Positions 1 through 10,811 of a stretch of 64,000 nucleotides of DNA are shown here, piece after piece (the stretch's first letter is position 1; every line of letters begins with the position of its first letter). The position numbers and the translations under genes were made by a program. Source of the DNA: Nemophila menziesii (lineage: Eukaryota > Streptophyta > Magnoliopsida > Boraginales > Hydrophyllaceae). A model generated the notes under the pieces. That model did no database searches and had not been told where the DNA came from. It saw nothing but the letters and a program-made list of their open reading frames with translations. The stretch spans positions 16,677,001 to 16,741,000 of the forward strand of contig JARWIR010000018.1 in NCBI GenBank assembly GCA_029959085.1, written 5' to 3'.

Positions 1-468
1 GGAGGTTCAGGCCTTTTCAATGAGACTTCATCTCCCACTCTGATCTTCTCCTTCTTTCTTTCTTAGGTTCTTTTGGAACTTTCATAGCACGTTCTTTACC
101 TTTCTTCTTTGCACAATCAAGGTGTGGGTTTTCGTTAGGATCTGGAGGAGATTTATTAGGTGGTTTCTTTCTTAGCTTTTTCTCATCCATTCCTAAGATT
201 TCCACTACCCTAGTTGGTTCCTTATTTCCTTGTTCAATGTTCTACAACCGGAAGCATTCCTCCTTGGAATCTGGAAACCTTATTGGCCTAAACACATTGA
301 ACTTTACCTCCTCGTCTTGGATACGCATGATTAATTCTCCATTATCTACATCAATAAGAGTACACCCCATGGCTAGGAATCGTCTTCCCAATATAATGGG
401 GACATTCCTATCCGCGTCGTAATCAAGTATAATAAAATCAATAGGAAAAATTAAGTTACCTGCCTTGA
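1..468 (-). pseudogene. Element B: protease C-terminal part and linker, broken
   Basis: Read on the minus strand, this is the end of a retroviral-type aspartic protease region: a stretch matching the I-L-G-R-P-F-L-A block of the protease in element A, then a lysine-rich linker that also follows the protease in element C (about 18253-18480). It is not followed by reverse transcriptase sequence inside the window, and in element C the same linker leads into a short GPF-type tail instead of RT. The piece is cut at 468 by the insertion of element A and continues at 13137. At least one in-frame stop is present, so it is a pseudogene. It runs off the left edge. Confidence 0.75.
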
Positions 469-2032
469 TGATGTCTCCCTAATTGTTCTTATTTTAGACC
501 CTTAGGAGACATCATTTTTTGTGTTTATTTAATTAATTTGATAGACTTTTGTACTAAATATTCAATAATCCGGAATTACCTTTTTATTTCTAGCATTTTT
601 AATTTATTAAACTTTTGCGCGTAATATTGGTATTTTTAGTGTAAAGTTTACAGGTTTTAGATGTTAGCTAGGAGAGGAATCCGAGGAGAAGGTCAAAGAT
701 CGTGAATTAGAGTCAAGACTTGAAGACAAATCCCGAAGATATTATTTTTAGAGCTGAAAAATCCACTTTCCAGGCCATAGATTGCTGATTTCGAGGTGCT
801 TAAGCGATGATTTAGCCGCTGACCTTTGAAGAGAAATCATTCCTTATCGAGTTACGGAACTTTATCAACTGGAATGAGGTCAATCGGAGTTGTAACGCAT
901 CGGGAAAAGCTGTTTTAGTGAAGGCCTATCATCAGTTACGGGATTTTGGGCTTAGAAAGTGGGCTTGGACATTTAATTAGGCTTTTATTTTCTGGTCCAA
1001 GCCCTAATCCGTTTTTACACTTATAAAAGGAGGTCTGGACTTCTATTTTTCACACAATTCACATTCCACAAGATTAAACACCAGAGAGAAGCAACAGAAG
1101 GAAGAAAGAAGAAGCTACAAGAGCTGGAGTGGGTCTATAGCTCCGTTCGTAGTCATTCCAATTCCGGAAATTAGGTTCTTTTCGTATTTTAATTTTGTAA
1201 ACAATATGAATTCCAATTCTTTTAATTTAGTTTTTAATTTTAATATGAGCTAAGCTTTCATTAGTGCTTGAGAACAAACAATGGGTGAATCCTAGTTTTA
1301 TTTTATAACGAATGTTGAATTTGGGTTTCTGTTAAATTAAATTAAATCAGGTCTTTTACTCTTTTCGACAATTTATAATTATTTACTGATTTTAGAGTCG
1401 CGAACTAAAATTAGGTATTAGTATCTAAGCTATTCCACATATGTGGCGTGTGGATCATCTTGACGGGGGGTTTAGGTACAGAATTAATTGTTCAATCTAG
1501 GATAAAAACTATTGATTCTGACGAACTTAGTTAATCCTAGGGCCAAAGTGGTAAGAAATCTTAATCATCCAACGGTGGATCATATTTACCCTGACGGGAC
1601 TAGTGACACTTTAGGATTGCCTTATAGTCCACCCTGACGGGGGTATAAGGAATTTAGAATCCCGACCATTGTAATTGACTGATTTAGCCCTTAAACAGCA
1701 TAAGTTAGAAAGTAAAATTAGGAGGATCCTTGCGTTCTCAAGTACTACATCTCATATTGCATTTTCACTTATTTTACTTGCGTCTTAGCTTCTACTTGCA
1801 TTTTAATATTTGTCTTTCATTTATTAGTTATAATAAACAAAACCAAAACAAACAAGTTATTATCTTTCATTTCCATAAGTGCATCAATCACTATTTGCTA
1901 AACATTGTGATCAACCATCCGTCCTTGGAACGAATCTGTATTATCATACATACTACTTGGGACAACCGTACACTTGCGGTTGTGGTTCGATTAGCATTTG
2001 CATTTATTTTTAGAACACACAAAGGACCACCA
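469..2032 (+). repeat. 5' LTR of element A
   Basis: 1564 bp, starting TGATG and ending CACCA. Compared by eye with the 3' LTR it shows only two substitutions (in the CCGGAATT context near 571, and AATTC versus AATTT near 1060) and no length difference. A TATA box is at 1022-1028. The first 46 bases form an inverted repeat (469-478 with 505-514). Several TGACGGGG-like motifs lie between about 1457 and 1640. Confidence 0.95.
1022..1028 (+). promoter_or_regulatory. TATA box of the 5' LTR of element A
   Basis: TATAAAA lies in the middle of the LTR, as expected for the U3 promoter of a plant LTR retrotransposon. Transcription would start roughly 30 bp downstream, near 1055. The same box is present in the 3' LTR (about 12126). 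The start site is inferred. Confidence 0.7.
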
Positions 2033-2038
2033 AGTTTT

Positions 2039-2056
2039 TAGCGCCGCTGCCGGGGA
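2039..2056 (+). other. Primer-binding site (tRNA-Asp type) of element A
   Basis: TAGCGCCGCTGCCGGGGA starts six bases after the LTR end. It matches the complement of the 3' end of plant tRNA-Asp (GUC), TGGCGCCGTTGCCGGGGA, at 16 of 18 positions. The position-2 mismatch (A for G) is specific to this copy: element F and the minus-strand PBS of B have G there. Confidence 0.85.
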
Positions 2057-2166
2057 CGGTAGCGTGTGACCACGGTGTTTATCCTTTAGTGATAAGTGCA
2101 TTTATTTTATTTTATCAGTTTTACGCTTTTTGTTTGTTAGCTTTTTCAGGTTTTTAGGTTTGGTGT

Positions 2167-5100
2167 ATGCGAAGAAGGCTATTCAAGGATCTAGAGCCAG
2201 CACCTCCGATCCTTAGTAATCCAGAATCGTTGATCAGACTTGCGAACAGAAGAAGAAGAGAACGAGAAGCTTTAGAAGTAGAAGAATTAAGTAACAGAAT
2301 GGAGAATATCGTTATTCAAGGTCAACAGAATGGACAAGGCCAGTTAGATGCAAATGGCCAACCTTTAGCTCCAGGCGTTATTCCTCAAGTTCAACCACTA
2401 AATCCTAATCCTCCAGTCCAGATAGTGATGAATCATGATCCGTGGTTCACTAATGGCCCTCCAGAAGTTCCATTCCGTGCTCCAGCTATAGGAGTAGGTG
2501 CTCCAGATATTAATGTTCCGAGATTCCGTCCAGATTCGGGTATGCTAGCTCAGTTCCAAAACTTTGGAAACTTTCGCGGAAGACCATCGGAAGATCCTCT
2601 TAGAGCGGTACAGAAATTCAAACAAATATGTGATTCTTATATCACACAAGGGGTTTCAAGAGAACAGATGTATTTTGCTGCTTTCAAATTCTTTGTCATT
2701 GATGGAGCAAGTGAATGGCACGATACGCAAGATCCTACGAGGATTACCAATTGGGACCAATTAGAAATTGCTTTCTTTGACAGGTATTACCCAAGTAACA
2801 TGAGGTTAGATGCTGAACTAGAATTGACACAATTCCGTCAAGAGTATGAGGAAACTGTGGGTAGGAGTTGGACAAGATTTCAGATGTGTTTGCGTAAAGT
2901 TCCTAATCACGGCTTTTCAGAACAACAACAGTTAAAGATCTTTTATAGAGGCCTTGATGGAATTTCAAGAGAGAAATTGGATACGCTATGTGGAGCAGGT
3001 TTTCTTCAAGTTCAACCTGCTCATGCCAAAATTATTTTAGAGAGAACAGTCAAGAATGAAGTTGGGTGGAGCTCAGTGAGAACACCAGTTAAGGGAGTAA
3101 ATAATGTTGACATGGAAGAGAAATTTGCTACGTTTGAAAATAAGATCCAAAATACCATAGAGCAACAATTGAAGCAGCTTACTCTAGCTGTGAAAGAAGG
3201 ATTTTCGGGTAAGAAGGTAGCTGTGCATGCTGCACAAGAGGTTTATATGTGTTCAATTTGTAAGGTAGATGATCATGATGAGGAAAGTTGTCCGAATAAC
3301 CAAGAATCAGTGAATTTTATGTCCAATAGAGGTAATTTCAATTCAAGTGGTAATGGATATCAGCCTAACAGAAACCATCCTGGGTTTCAATACTCAAATC
3401 CTAATGGGGCAGCCAATCCTACTTACGCGTATCAGCCGCGTCCTCAAGGAAATAACTATAATCCAAGACCACATAACAATCATCAAGGAGGACAGAATCA
3501 AAACAATTATGTGCAAAGACAAGCTCCTCAGAATACCTACGATGAGAATTTAAACCAGAAAGCTCTACCTGCCCATCCACAAGAAGGAGTAATTACCCTT
3601 CAGAAAACCGTTGAAAATTTGATTGCTCTTCAAACACAAGCTTTGGAACGTCAAAACGCAGCTGAAGCAAATATGAAGATTTTCCAGAATCAGCTAAGTC
3701 AAATTAATAAACAGTTGAATCAGCGTCCACAAGGGCAACTTCCTAGCGATACGGAAAATCCAACACAACGTGAAGATTGCAAGGCTGTTACATTAAGAAG
3801 TGGTAAGAACCTTCCTCCACCTCCTTTTCCCGTTATGAAAGAGAAAGAAGTTCCAAGAAAAGAAAAGGAAGTGGGTGAGAAAGAGAAAGAGAATGAGAAA
3901 GATAGTGAGGTTGAAGAGATAGAAAGACCAAGAGAAATTCCGAAAAAGAGAGATGAAATTGTAAGCAATCGCCCTCCACCACCGTTTCCATCGCGAGTTC
4001 AGAAAAAGGGTGATATGGGTGATTTTCAGAAATTCTTCAATAGAGTGAGGGGTTTGAGTATTAATATTCCGTTACTTGAGGCAATTCGAGATATTCCTAA
4101 GTATACGAAGTTTTTGAAGAGGACCCTCACTAATAAAAGGCCCTACTGTGATAATGAGATGATTGGCCTTCCTGAAGAGTGTAGTGCGATTTGCCAGAGC
4201 AAATTACCTCCGAAGTTAGTTGATCCAGGGAGTTTCACGATTCCCATATCGATTGGAGAAGAATGGAAAGGAAAGGCGCTATGCGATCTAGGGGCAAGCA
4301 TCAACTTGATGCCTAAGTCAGTCTTTGATAAGCTTAAAATTGGAAATGCAAGACCCACCTCTATGGTCTTGCAAATGGCAGACAGGTCTCTTGCTCATCC
4401 TGAAGGCCGTATTGAGGATGTCCTTGTTAAGGCAGGTACACTTATATTTCCTGTTGATTTCGTAATTCTTGAATACAATGCAGATAGAAATGTCCCCATT
4501 ATTTTGGGTAGACCCTTCCTAGCTACAGGGAGGACATTGATCGATGTAGAGAATGGCGAATTAACGATGAGGATACAAGATGAGGAAGTGAAATTCAATG
4601 TATTTCGAGCCATGAAATTCCCAGATTCTCAGGAAGATTGCTTCAGAATGGATGTAGTAGAGCAAGCATCGCAAGAGGTGTTTAATTGTTTAAATTTTGA
4701 TGATATCTTGCAGGCTGCTTTGACATTAGATTCACCTGAGATGATGGAGGAGCTTACAGAAACAGTGGCAGCTCTAAATTCTGAAAATCCGAAGTATAGG
4801 CGTCTTGCCTATGAACCTGTGAGAGAACCGGGGGAGATTATTCCTAAAAAGAAACCTTCAATTGAATCTCCTCCGGAGTTGGAAGAAAAACCATTGCCAG
4901 CACACTTGAGGTATGCTTATTTGGGTACTAATGAAACTCTACCTGTTATTGTTTCAGCTAATTTAACAGGTCCTCAAGAAGATAAACTGTTGCGTGTGTT
5001 AAGAGCCAACAAAGAAGCAATAGGTTGGACAATTGCTGATATCAAAGGCATTAGTCCATCCTATTGTCAACACAAATTCATACTAGAAGATGTTAATGCA

Positions 5101-7800
5101 CGCTCAGTTGAAGGTCATAGAAGATTAATGCCAGCCATGAAGGATGTGGTGAAGAAGGAGGTGATTAAGCTTTTAGATGCGGGGATTATTTATCCCATTT
5201 CGAGTAGTGAATGGGTGAGTCCAGTTCAGTGTGTACCGAAGAAAGGAGGAATTACAACAGTTCTTAATGATAAAAACGAAGCGATTCCTTCAAGAACGGT
5301 AGTTGGATGGAGAGTTTGCATGGATTACAGAAAGCTGAATAAGGCCACCAGAAAAGATCATTTCCCTTTACCCTTCATCGATCAAATGTTAGATAAATTA
5401 GCCGGAAGAGAGTACTATTGCTTCTTGGATGGTTACTCCGGGTACAATCAGATTTACGTGGCTCCAGAAGATCAACATAAGACTACCTTTACATGCTCAT
5501 TTGGTACTTTTGCATATCGCAGAATGCCATTTGGGTTGTGTAACGCTCCCGCTACTTTTCAAAGGTGTATGATGGCCATCTTCTGGGATATGATTGATAA
5601 TTTCCTGGAAGTGTTCATGGATGATTTCTCCGTGTTTGGTGATGATTTTGATATATGTTTGGATAACTTGGAGAAAGTGTTAGTGAGATGCAAGGAAACA
5701 GATCTGGTGCTCAACTGGGAGAAGTGTCACTTCATGGTTCGCGAAGGTATTGTTCTGGGTCACAAAGTTTCGAGTGTTGGATTAGAGGTTGATAGAGCAA
5801 AGATAGAGGTAATTAAAACTCTTCCCCCTCCTGTTTCTGTTAAAGGGGTAAGGAGTTTTCTTGGCCATGCTGGTTTCTATAGGCGATTTATTAAAGATTT
5901 TTCTAAGATTGCTAAACCGTTATGCAACTTACTCGAAAAGGATTGCAAGTTCCTTTTTGATGAAGCTTGTTTAACGGCCTTCAAAGCAATCAAAGAAAAG
6001 CTTATTTCTGCTCCTATAGTGTTACCTCCAGATTGGAATTTATCGTTTGAAGTTATGTGTGATGCGAGTGATTTGTGTATGGGAGCTGTATTAGGACAGA
6101 GGAAAGAGAAGGTTTTTCATTCGATTTACTATGCTAGTAAAACTTTTAGTGGTGCTCAGATTAATTACACAGTTACAGAAAAAGAGTTGCTAGCAGTTGT
6201 CTATTCGTTTGATAAATTTCGCTCTTATCTTCTTGGAGCGAAAGTTATTGTTTATACAGATCATTCCGCAATCAGATTTCTTATGGAGAAGAAAGATGCG
6301 AAACCAAGGTTAATCAGATGGGTGTTATTGCTTCAAGAGTTCGATTTAGAAATCAAAGATAGAAAGGGTTGTGAGAATCAGGTTGCAGATCATCTATCGC
6401 GCTTAGAGGGTTCAGAGATGAATATTGGTACTGAGGCAGTTAGAGAAGAGTTTCCTGATGAGAGTTTATTCGTTGTTCGAGATTATGAGGCTCCGTGGTA
6501 TGCAGATATTGCGAATTTAGTGGTGAGTGGTGTTTTTCCTGAAGGTTCTACTTATCAAGAAAGAAAGAGGTTAGCTCATTGTGCTAGACAGTTCTTTTGG
6601 GAGGATCCGTTCCTCTATAAAGTTTGTGCTGACCAAATGATACGAAGATGTGTAGCAAGGGAAGAGACTCAAACCATTATAGCTGGATGCCACGATTCAT
6701 TATATGGAGGACATTTCAAAGGAGACAGAACTGCTGCAAAAGTGTTTCAATCAGGTTTTTACTGGCCTTCTCTTATAAAAGATTGTCATGAATATGTTAA
6801 GAAGTGTACGAGATGTCAGTTTACCGGAAACATATCTAAGAGGGATGAGATGCCGCGCAATAATGTGTTAGAGGTTGAGATATTCGATGTGTGGGGCATA
6901 GACTTTATGGGCCCTTTCGTTCCTTCAAATGGTAACCTCTATATCTTATTAGCTGTTGATTATGTGTCTAAGTGGGTAGAAGCGGTGGCTTTACCTACTA
7001 ATGATTCACGAGTGGTGATTAAGTTCTTGAAGTCACATATTTTCACTAGACATGGCACACCTAGAGTGATTATTAGCGATGGAGGATCTCATTTCGTTAA
7101 TAAATATCTGAAGACTATTCTAGAGAAATATGGAGTTAGACACCGTGTATCTACTGCATATCATCCACAATCCAATGGTCAAGCTGAAGTTTCGAATCGT
7201 GAAGTCAAATCAATCCTAGAGAAAACCGTTGGTCCTACAAGAAAAGATTGGTCAATGAAGTTAGATGATGCGTTGTGGGCCTATCGTACTGCGTTTAAGA
7301 CTCCAGTTGGTGCATCTCCCTATCGTATGGTGTATGGTAAGGCTTGTCACTTACCTTTAGAGCTTGAAATGGGTGCCTATTGGGCGATTGCGCAGTTGAA
7401 CTTAGATCCTATCTTAGCCGGAAAGAATCGTATGATGAAGCTTAATGAACTTGACGAATTCCCGTTGCATGCTTATGAAAATGCCAAACTTTACAAAGAA
7501 AACACAAAGAAATGGCATGACAATCGGATTCGTCCAAAGAACTTTGAAGTGGGGCAAAAAGTATTAAAGTATAATTCAAAGTTCAGCAATTTTCCGGGTA
7601 AGTTAAGATCTAAGTGGTCAGGTCCATACATAGTGACCAAAGTTACACCTCATGGGGCGATAGAAATAGAACACCCGCTAGAGAACCGTACCTTTATGGT
7701 TAACGGTCACAGATTAAAGATATACCATGGAAGTGAAGATACCAATCGCTCGGAAGATCCACATCCCGGGGAGGTCATGTATCTCCTCGAGAATCCTTAG
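2167..7800 (+). CDS. Gag-protease-RT-RNase H-integrase polyprotein of element A
   Basis: A single uninterrupted frame of 1877 residues encodes all structural and enzymatic functions. Visible in order: Gag core at about 141-280; CCHC zinc knuckle C362-C365-H370-C375; aspartic protease with D707 in a D-L-G-A-S motif and I-L-G-R-P-F near 779; reverse transcriptase with F-L-D1088-G and F-M-D1152-D1153; RNase H with D1299, E1340, D1365 and D1408; integrase with HHCC finger (H1509, H1516, C1547, C1550) and DDE triad D1579, D1638, E1674 with 35 residues between the last two; a GPY motif at 1819-1821 near the end. No chromodomain is seen. Start chosen at the first ATG after the primer-binding site. 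All catalytic residues are present, so the enzyme set may be functional. Gag and Pol share one frame, so no frameshift is needed. Activity is inferred. Confidence 0.95.
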   Translation: MRRRLFKDLEPAPPILSNPESLIRLANRRRREREALEVEELSNRMENIVIQGQQNGQGQLDANGQPLAPGVIPQVQPLNPNPPVQIVMNHDPWFTNGPPEVPFRAPAIGVGAPDINVPRFRPDSGMLAQFQNFGNFRGRPSEDPLRAVQKFKQICDSYITQGVSREQMYFAAFKFFVIDGASEWHDTQDPTRITNWDQLEIAFFDRYYPSNMRLDAELELTQFRQEYEETVGRSWTRFQMCLRKVPNHGFSEQQQLKIFYRGLDGISREKLDTLCGAGFLQVQPAHAKIILERTVKNEVGWSSVRTPVKGVNNVDMEEKFATFENKIQNTIEQQLKQLTLAVKEGFSGKKVAVHAAQEVYMCSICKVDDHDEESCPNNQESVNFMSNRGNFNSSGNGYQPNRNHPGFQYSNPNGAANPTYAYQPRPQGNNYNPRPHNNHQGGQNQNNYVQRQAPQNTYDENLNQKALPAHPQEGVITLQKTVENLIALQTQALERQNAAEANMKIFQNQLSQINKQLNQRPQGQLPSDTENPTQREDCKAVTLRSGKNLPPPPFPVMKEKEVPRKEKEVGEKEKENEKDSEVEEIERPREIPKKRDEIVSNRPPPPFPSRVQKKGDMGDFQKFFNRVRGLSINIPLLEAIRDIPKYTKFLKRTLTNKRPYCDNEMIGLPEECSAICQSKLPPKLVDPGSFTIPISIGEEWKGKALCDLGASINLMPKSVFDKLKIGNARPTSMVLQMADRSLAHPEGRIEDVLVKAGTLIFPVDFVILEYNADRNVPIILGRPFLATGRTLIDVENGELTMRIQDEEVKFNVFRAMKFPDSQEDCFRMDVVEQASQEVFNCLNFDDILQAALTLDSPEMMEELTETVAALNSENPKYRRLAYEPVREPGEIIPKKKPSIESPPELEEKPLPAHLRYAYLGTNETLPVIVSANLTGPQEDKLLRVLRANKEAIGWTIADIKGISPSYCQHKFILEDVNARSVEGHRRLMPAMKDVVKKEVIKLLDAGIIYPISSSEWVSPVQCVPKKGGITTVLNDKNEAIPSRTVVGWRVCMDYRKLNKATRKDHFPLPFIDQMLDKLAGREYYCFLDGYSGYNQIYVAPEDQHKTTFTCSFGTFAYRRMPFGLCNAPATFQRCMMAIFWDMIDNFLEVFMDDFSVFGDDFDICLDNLEKVLVRCKETDLVLNWEKCHFMVREGIVLGHKVSSVGLEVDRAKIEVIKTLPPPVSVKGVRSFLGHAGFYRRFIKDFSKIAKPLCNLLEKDCKFLFDEACLTAFKAIKEKLISAPIVLPPDWNLSFEVMCDASDLCMGAVLGQRKEKVFHSIYYASKTFSGAQINYTVTEKELLAVVYSFDKFRSYLLGAKVIVYTDHSAIRFLMEKKDAKPRLIRWVLLLQEFDLEIKDRKGCENQVADHLSRLEGSEMNIGTEAVREEFPDESLFVVRDYEAPWYADIANLVVSGVFPEGSTYQERKRLAHCARQFFWEDPFLYKVCADQMIRRCVAREETQTIIAGCHDSLYGGHFKGDRTAAKVFQSGFYWPSLIKDCHEYVKKCTRCQFTGNISKRDEMPRNNVLEVEIFDVWGIDFMGPFVPSNGNLYILLAVDYVSKWVEAVALPTNDSRVVIKFLKSHIFTRHGTPRVIISDGGSHFVNKYLKTILEKYGVRHRVSTAYHPQSNGQAEVSNREVKSILEKTVGPTRKDWSMKLDDALWAYRTAFKTPVGASPYRMVYGKACHLPLELEMGAYWAIAQLNLDPILAGKNRMMKLNELDEFPLHAYENAKLYKENTKKWHDNRIRPKNFEVGQKVLKYNSKFSNFPGKLRSKWSGPYIVTKVTPHGAIEIEHPLENRTFMVNGHRLKIYHGSEDTNRSEDPHPGEVMYLLENP

Positions 7801-7975
7801 AAGCGTGAGGTAACCCGTCGAGCTTAACGACGTTAAACAAAAGCCAATTACTTGTATATTAGCTGAGTTTTTACATTTTTGCAATTTAGATTAGTTTGAT
7901 TTTCGTAATTTTATTGTTTTTATTAAGAAATGAGGAAGGGTAGTTGTTTTTGATGATTTCAGGGGTAAAAAGGAC

Positions 7976-7988
7976 TTGAGTTTGGGGT
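7976..7988 (+). other. Polypurine-like motif, copy a (element A)
   Basis: TTGAGTTTGGGGT, the first of five near-identical copies in the 3' half of element A (others at 8741, 10165, 10712, 11558). Only the last adjoins an LTR. See findings. Confidence 0.6.
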
Positions 7989-8033
7989 CGATTTGGCGAA
8001 AACAGAAGAAAAATTGGTTGGATGTCCAGGAGA

Positions 8034-8370
8034 AACCGGGAACCCGGTTTCGCACAAACCGGGAACCCGGTTTTGGCAGAACCGGGTACCCGGTTTCGGA
8101 GCTGTAAACATCCAAAAGTTCTGGTCCAGCGTTTTGAGGTGCTGCGTTTTGGCGCGTTTTGACTCGCGCCATCGAGAAATTCCGGGAACCCGCATTCCAC
8201 AGAACCGGGTACCCGGTTTCGGCGAAGAAAATCCCTGACCTCGCGTCTTGGGGTCCAGCGTTTTGGTGCGTTTTGAAAAAAAAAAAAAAAAAAAGTCCAC
8301 AATTAATTTCCGCGCCGTCACAGCGACGCAGAACCGGGAACCCGGTTTGCCAAAACCGGGAACCCGGTTT
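8034..8370 (+). repeat. Array of GC-rich palindromes between pol and the env-position gene (element A)
   Basis: Seven copies of a 17-base near-palindrome, AACCGGGAACCCGGTTT or the variant with TACC in the centre: 8034-8050, 8057-8073, 8080-8096, a degenerate copy 8181-8196, 8203-8219, 8332-8348 and 8354-8370. The copies come in groups of two or three, with GGTCCAGCGTTTTG-like text after the first two groups and a looser GGTTTTGAGGTGTTTT after the third, giving about three larger units. Two more copies sit at 10888 and 10911. The array is strikingly GC-rich against its AT-rich surroundings. Each copy could fold into a short hairpin in RNA. Function unknown. Confidence 0.9.
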
Positions 8371-8740
8371 GAAAGCTGTGAGAGGCGGTTTTGAGGTGTT
8401 TTAACCTAGTTTCTTAACCTCTTTTCCAAGTCTTTACCTAAAACACACCAATAGCCTCCCCACCTCCGAAATTCATCTACCAAAACACTATATATCATCA
8501 AATCCTACCCTCTTTCACCACAAAAACATAAGATCAACTCACATCCTCTCCAAAATAACATCAAAACCTTAGTTTTTCCCAAGATTCTTCTTCACCCAAT
8601 TCCTTAAATTAAACCCAATTCTTTCTTCTCCCATGCAAATTAACCAAGACCCATCTCATAATTCACCTAGTTCTTAAATTCTTAAACCTCAAAACATCAA
8701 AATTCTAAACTTTTCCCTAAGTTTTTCATTATTTGAAGTT

Positions 8741-8753
8741 TTGAGTTTGGGGT
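8741..8753 (+). other. Polypurine-like motif, copy b, just before the env-position start (element A)
   Basis: TTGAGTTTGGGGT ends eight bases before the ATG at 8762. A matching motif stands at the same place in elements C (16884-16896 on minus), E (31394-31406) and F (46114-46126). Confidence 0.6.
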
Positions 8754-8761
8754 GAAAAGAG

Positions 8762-10078
8762 ATGACTAACAGAACCGGTGATTTCCGAAGAACTGCTCCT
8801 AGAAGAAAGACCACCATTGGTGGTTCTCAAGAACAAGCTATTGAGATTCCTGATTCGCATCCTAAACGAAAAATTGACGAAGTTAAGCTTGATTCTAACA
8901 GAAAAGAAATCACAGGTCTAAAGAGAAGATTGATTGATGAGATTGAAAGTGAGAAGGAACCAGAAGAGGAAATTACGAAGAACATTGAGGAAGAAACTGA
9001 ACAAGAGATTCCGGAAGCACCCGTTACGAAACGTCCGCGTATGAAGATGTGGGCCCACAAGCCTAAGAGGGTTTACACTTGTTGGAATACTCAGGTTCGT
9101 GAAAGAATTGAATTTTTGAAATTTGGTGAGGAGACGAATTTTCCTAAGGGTATTATGAGTAGTGATTACAAGGAGTATGCTGTGACATGTGCTAAGTTTG
9201 GTTGGAAAGAGTTACAAGAAAGGAAGCTTGAGTTTATTCCTACTTTTGTGCGAGAATTTTACGAAGGTTTAGCTACCTCACATGATGCCATTGATATCCG
9301 CAAAAAGGTAGTTCCTTTCTCTATTGAACGTATTCGGAAATCATTGAAACTACCCAACTTTTCTGGAACATGTCCCTTCCAAGAAATTCTTAATGACCCT
9401 TCTTTTGATTTTGAATCCATTTGGGGGACCGTGCTTGTTAATGGGACTAGCCCAATTCCTGAAGGTGAAAGATATCCTGGACAGTTTTACAGCAGTAGTT
9501 TGACACCTCGTGCAAAGGTTTGGTCTCGTTTCGTAATACCCACTTTCTTTGGTATTAAACACACTTCCGAGTTGAAGAAAGAGCACATATTTGTTATTAA
9601 GTGTATTTTGGAGGAGAAACCATTTGATGTTGCTAAGATCATTTATGATACAATCATGGAGTTCGCGAAATCACCAATGAAACAACAAAATCTGAAGTTT
9701 CCTTGTACTATTACTCAGTTGTGTCTAGACGCAAAGATTCCGCGTAAGGACGCAGATATTGATACTGTTTCAGTTGGTGTGAGCATAGCTTTGAGCACAA
9801 TCAAGAACATCCATGAAGAAGCAACGCGAGCTACAAGAAGTCCAAGAACTCCTCAATCAAAGAAAGCGAAAACTGTACCTGAGTTGGAAGCGAAGATTCA
9901 GGTGTTGGAAGAGAATCAGGAGAGGATGATTGCTACCTTGGGAAACGTTACAAAAGAATTGGACCTGCTTCGAAATTTAATCCTAGGCGTAAATACACTT
10001 CAAAACGCGATTTATGATGCTGTTACGCGACATAAAGGTCCAGAACGCAACACCGATAACCAGCCTCGCGCTGGTTAA
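8762..10078 (+). CDS. Env-position accessory protein of element A (putative plant transposon protein type)
   Basis: A 438-aa protein encoded downstream of pol, where Athila elements carry their so-called env-like gene. The sequence shows a basic, charged N-terminus beginning M-T-N-R with a likely nuclear-localisation motif (K-R-P-R-M-K near 90-95). A central conserved region at about 105-320 resembles the domain family of putative plant transposon proteins often found in this position. A C-terminal heptad-rich segment at about 375-425 is likely a coiled coil, and the tail ends Q-P-R-A-G. I see no signal peptide and no membrane segment, so a true envelope role is not supported. A nuclear or nucleic-acid-linked role is inference. 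The family assignment is from memory of sequence pattern, not a search. Confidence 0.8.
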   Translation: MTNRTGDFRRTAPRRKTTIGGSQEQAIEIPDSHPKRKIDEVKLDSNRKEITGLKRRLIDEIESEKEPEEEITKNIEEETEQEIPEAPVTKRPRMKMWAHKPKRVYTCWNTQVRERIEFLKFGEETNFPKGIMSSDYKEYAVTCAKFGWKELQERKLEFIPTFVREFYEGLATSHDAIDIRKKVVPFSIERIRKSLKLPNFSGTCPFQEILNDPSFDFESIWGTVLVNGTSPIPEGERYPGQFYSSSLTPRAKVWSRFVIPTFFGIKHTSELKKEHIFVIKCILEEKPFDVAKIIYDTIMEFAKSPMKQQNLKFPCTITQLCLDAKIPRKDADIDTVSVGVSIALSTIKNIHEEATRATRSPRTPQSKKAKTVPELEAKIQVLEENQERMIATLGNVTKELDLLRNLILGVNTLQNAIYDAVTRHKGPERNTDNQPRAG

Positions 10079-10140
10079 GATACGTTTTCTAAACTTTCCT
10101 CTTAGTGTAGATTAGTTTAAATGCTTTATTGAGTCTTTTC

Positions 10141-10177
10141 GAGTCGTGGGGACACGACTCATTTTTGAGTTTGGGGT
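10141..10177 (+). other. Hairpin plus polypurine-like motif, copy c (element A)
   Basis: An 8-bp perfect stem, GAGTCGTG (10141-10148) with CACGACTC (10153-10160) and loop GGGA, is followed four bases later by TTGAGTTTGGGGT (10165-10177). The same hairpin-motif pair occurs in C, D, E and F. It lies directly downstream of the env-position gene. Confidence 0.7.
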
Positions 10178-10695
10178 GGGGTTCGTTGCCTCATCCCAGT
10201 TTTTATGTGTTATTTGTTTTATTTGCTTTCAATAAAATAATTTTCGGAGTTGCGTTTGACTGTAGAAATTTTTAAATGTCCCTTTAAGCATACTTTTGAT
10301 GAATCTATGATTGGTAAATAGTGAACTTTAGGGATTGACATAAAACGCACTTACAATTGCATGCGAACATAAGTAATTGATAGGAAAAATTAATGATTAA
10401 TGCAAATGAAGTAAGCTTGTACTCAAGGAATATGTTTGGTGTGTAGAACGTGAAATCCTAATTAGTAGAGAACCCACCTAGATATGAACTAAAGACAAGC
10501 TATGTACTTAGGAAAATGATAGGGGCAGTTCTTTGTTAGCCATTTGTGCCTTTTTAGCCTTCTATCCCTTGTATTAATGATTATCCGTCTTAGCCCACTT
10601 TGAGCCTTAAACCTTTTCTTTGTAGCCACGATATAAGCCATTATCCCTTAGATTATTAGGCATGACCATATGACCCGCACTTGCATCACAATCCT

Positions 10696-10724
10696 GAGAC
10701 ATGTCTCGAGTTTGAGTTTGGGGT
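10696..10724 (+). other. Palindrome plus polypurine-like motif, copy d (element A)
   Basis: A perfect 12-base palindrome GAGACATGTCTC (10696-10707) is followed by TTGAGTTTGGGGT at 10712-10724. In C and D a GAGAC-CT-GTCT(C) version of the palindrome precedes the same motif. In E and F the motif is present but the palindrome has decayed. Confidence 0.6.
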
Positions 10725-10811
10725 GGTGGGACCACATATGGGGAATTTAATGGGTTGGGATTGATGTGCTTTGTATTGTAGCACAATTGCAGATGATTTA
10801 TAATTGTAACC

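Noticed and set aside
1730..2041. Open frame of 103 codons in the LTR, also in the 3' LTR as 12834-13250
   Set aside because: It lies wholly in LTR sequence, has low complexity and no domain, and its extension in the 3' copy runs into unrelated element B sequence. Chance frame.
2167..7800. Ty1/Copia assignment for element A
   Set aside because: Integrase lies after RT and RNase H, which is the Ty3/Gypsy order.
8034..8370. CRISPR-like array
   Set aside because: The copies are palindromes with irregular, non-unique spacing inside a plant retrotransposon, so the repeat-spacer pattern is not that of CRISPR.
7886..8404. Five overlapping open frames on both strands over the palindrome array
   Set aside because: They arise because the GC palindromes lack stop codons in all frames. 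Their translations mirror one another.
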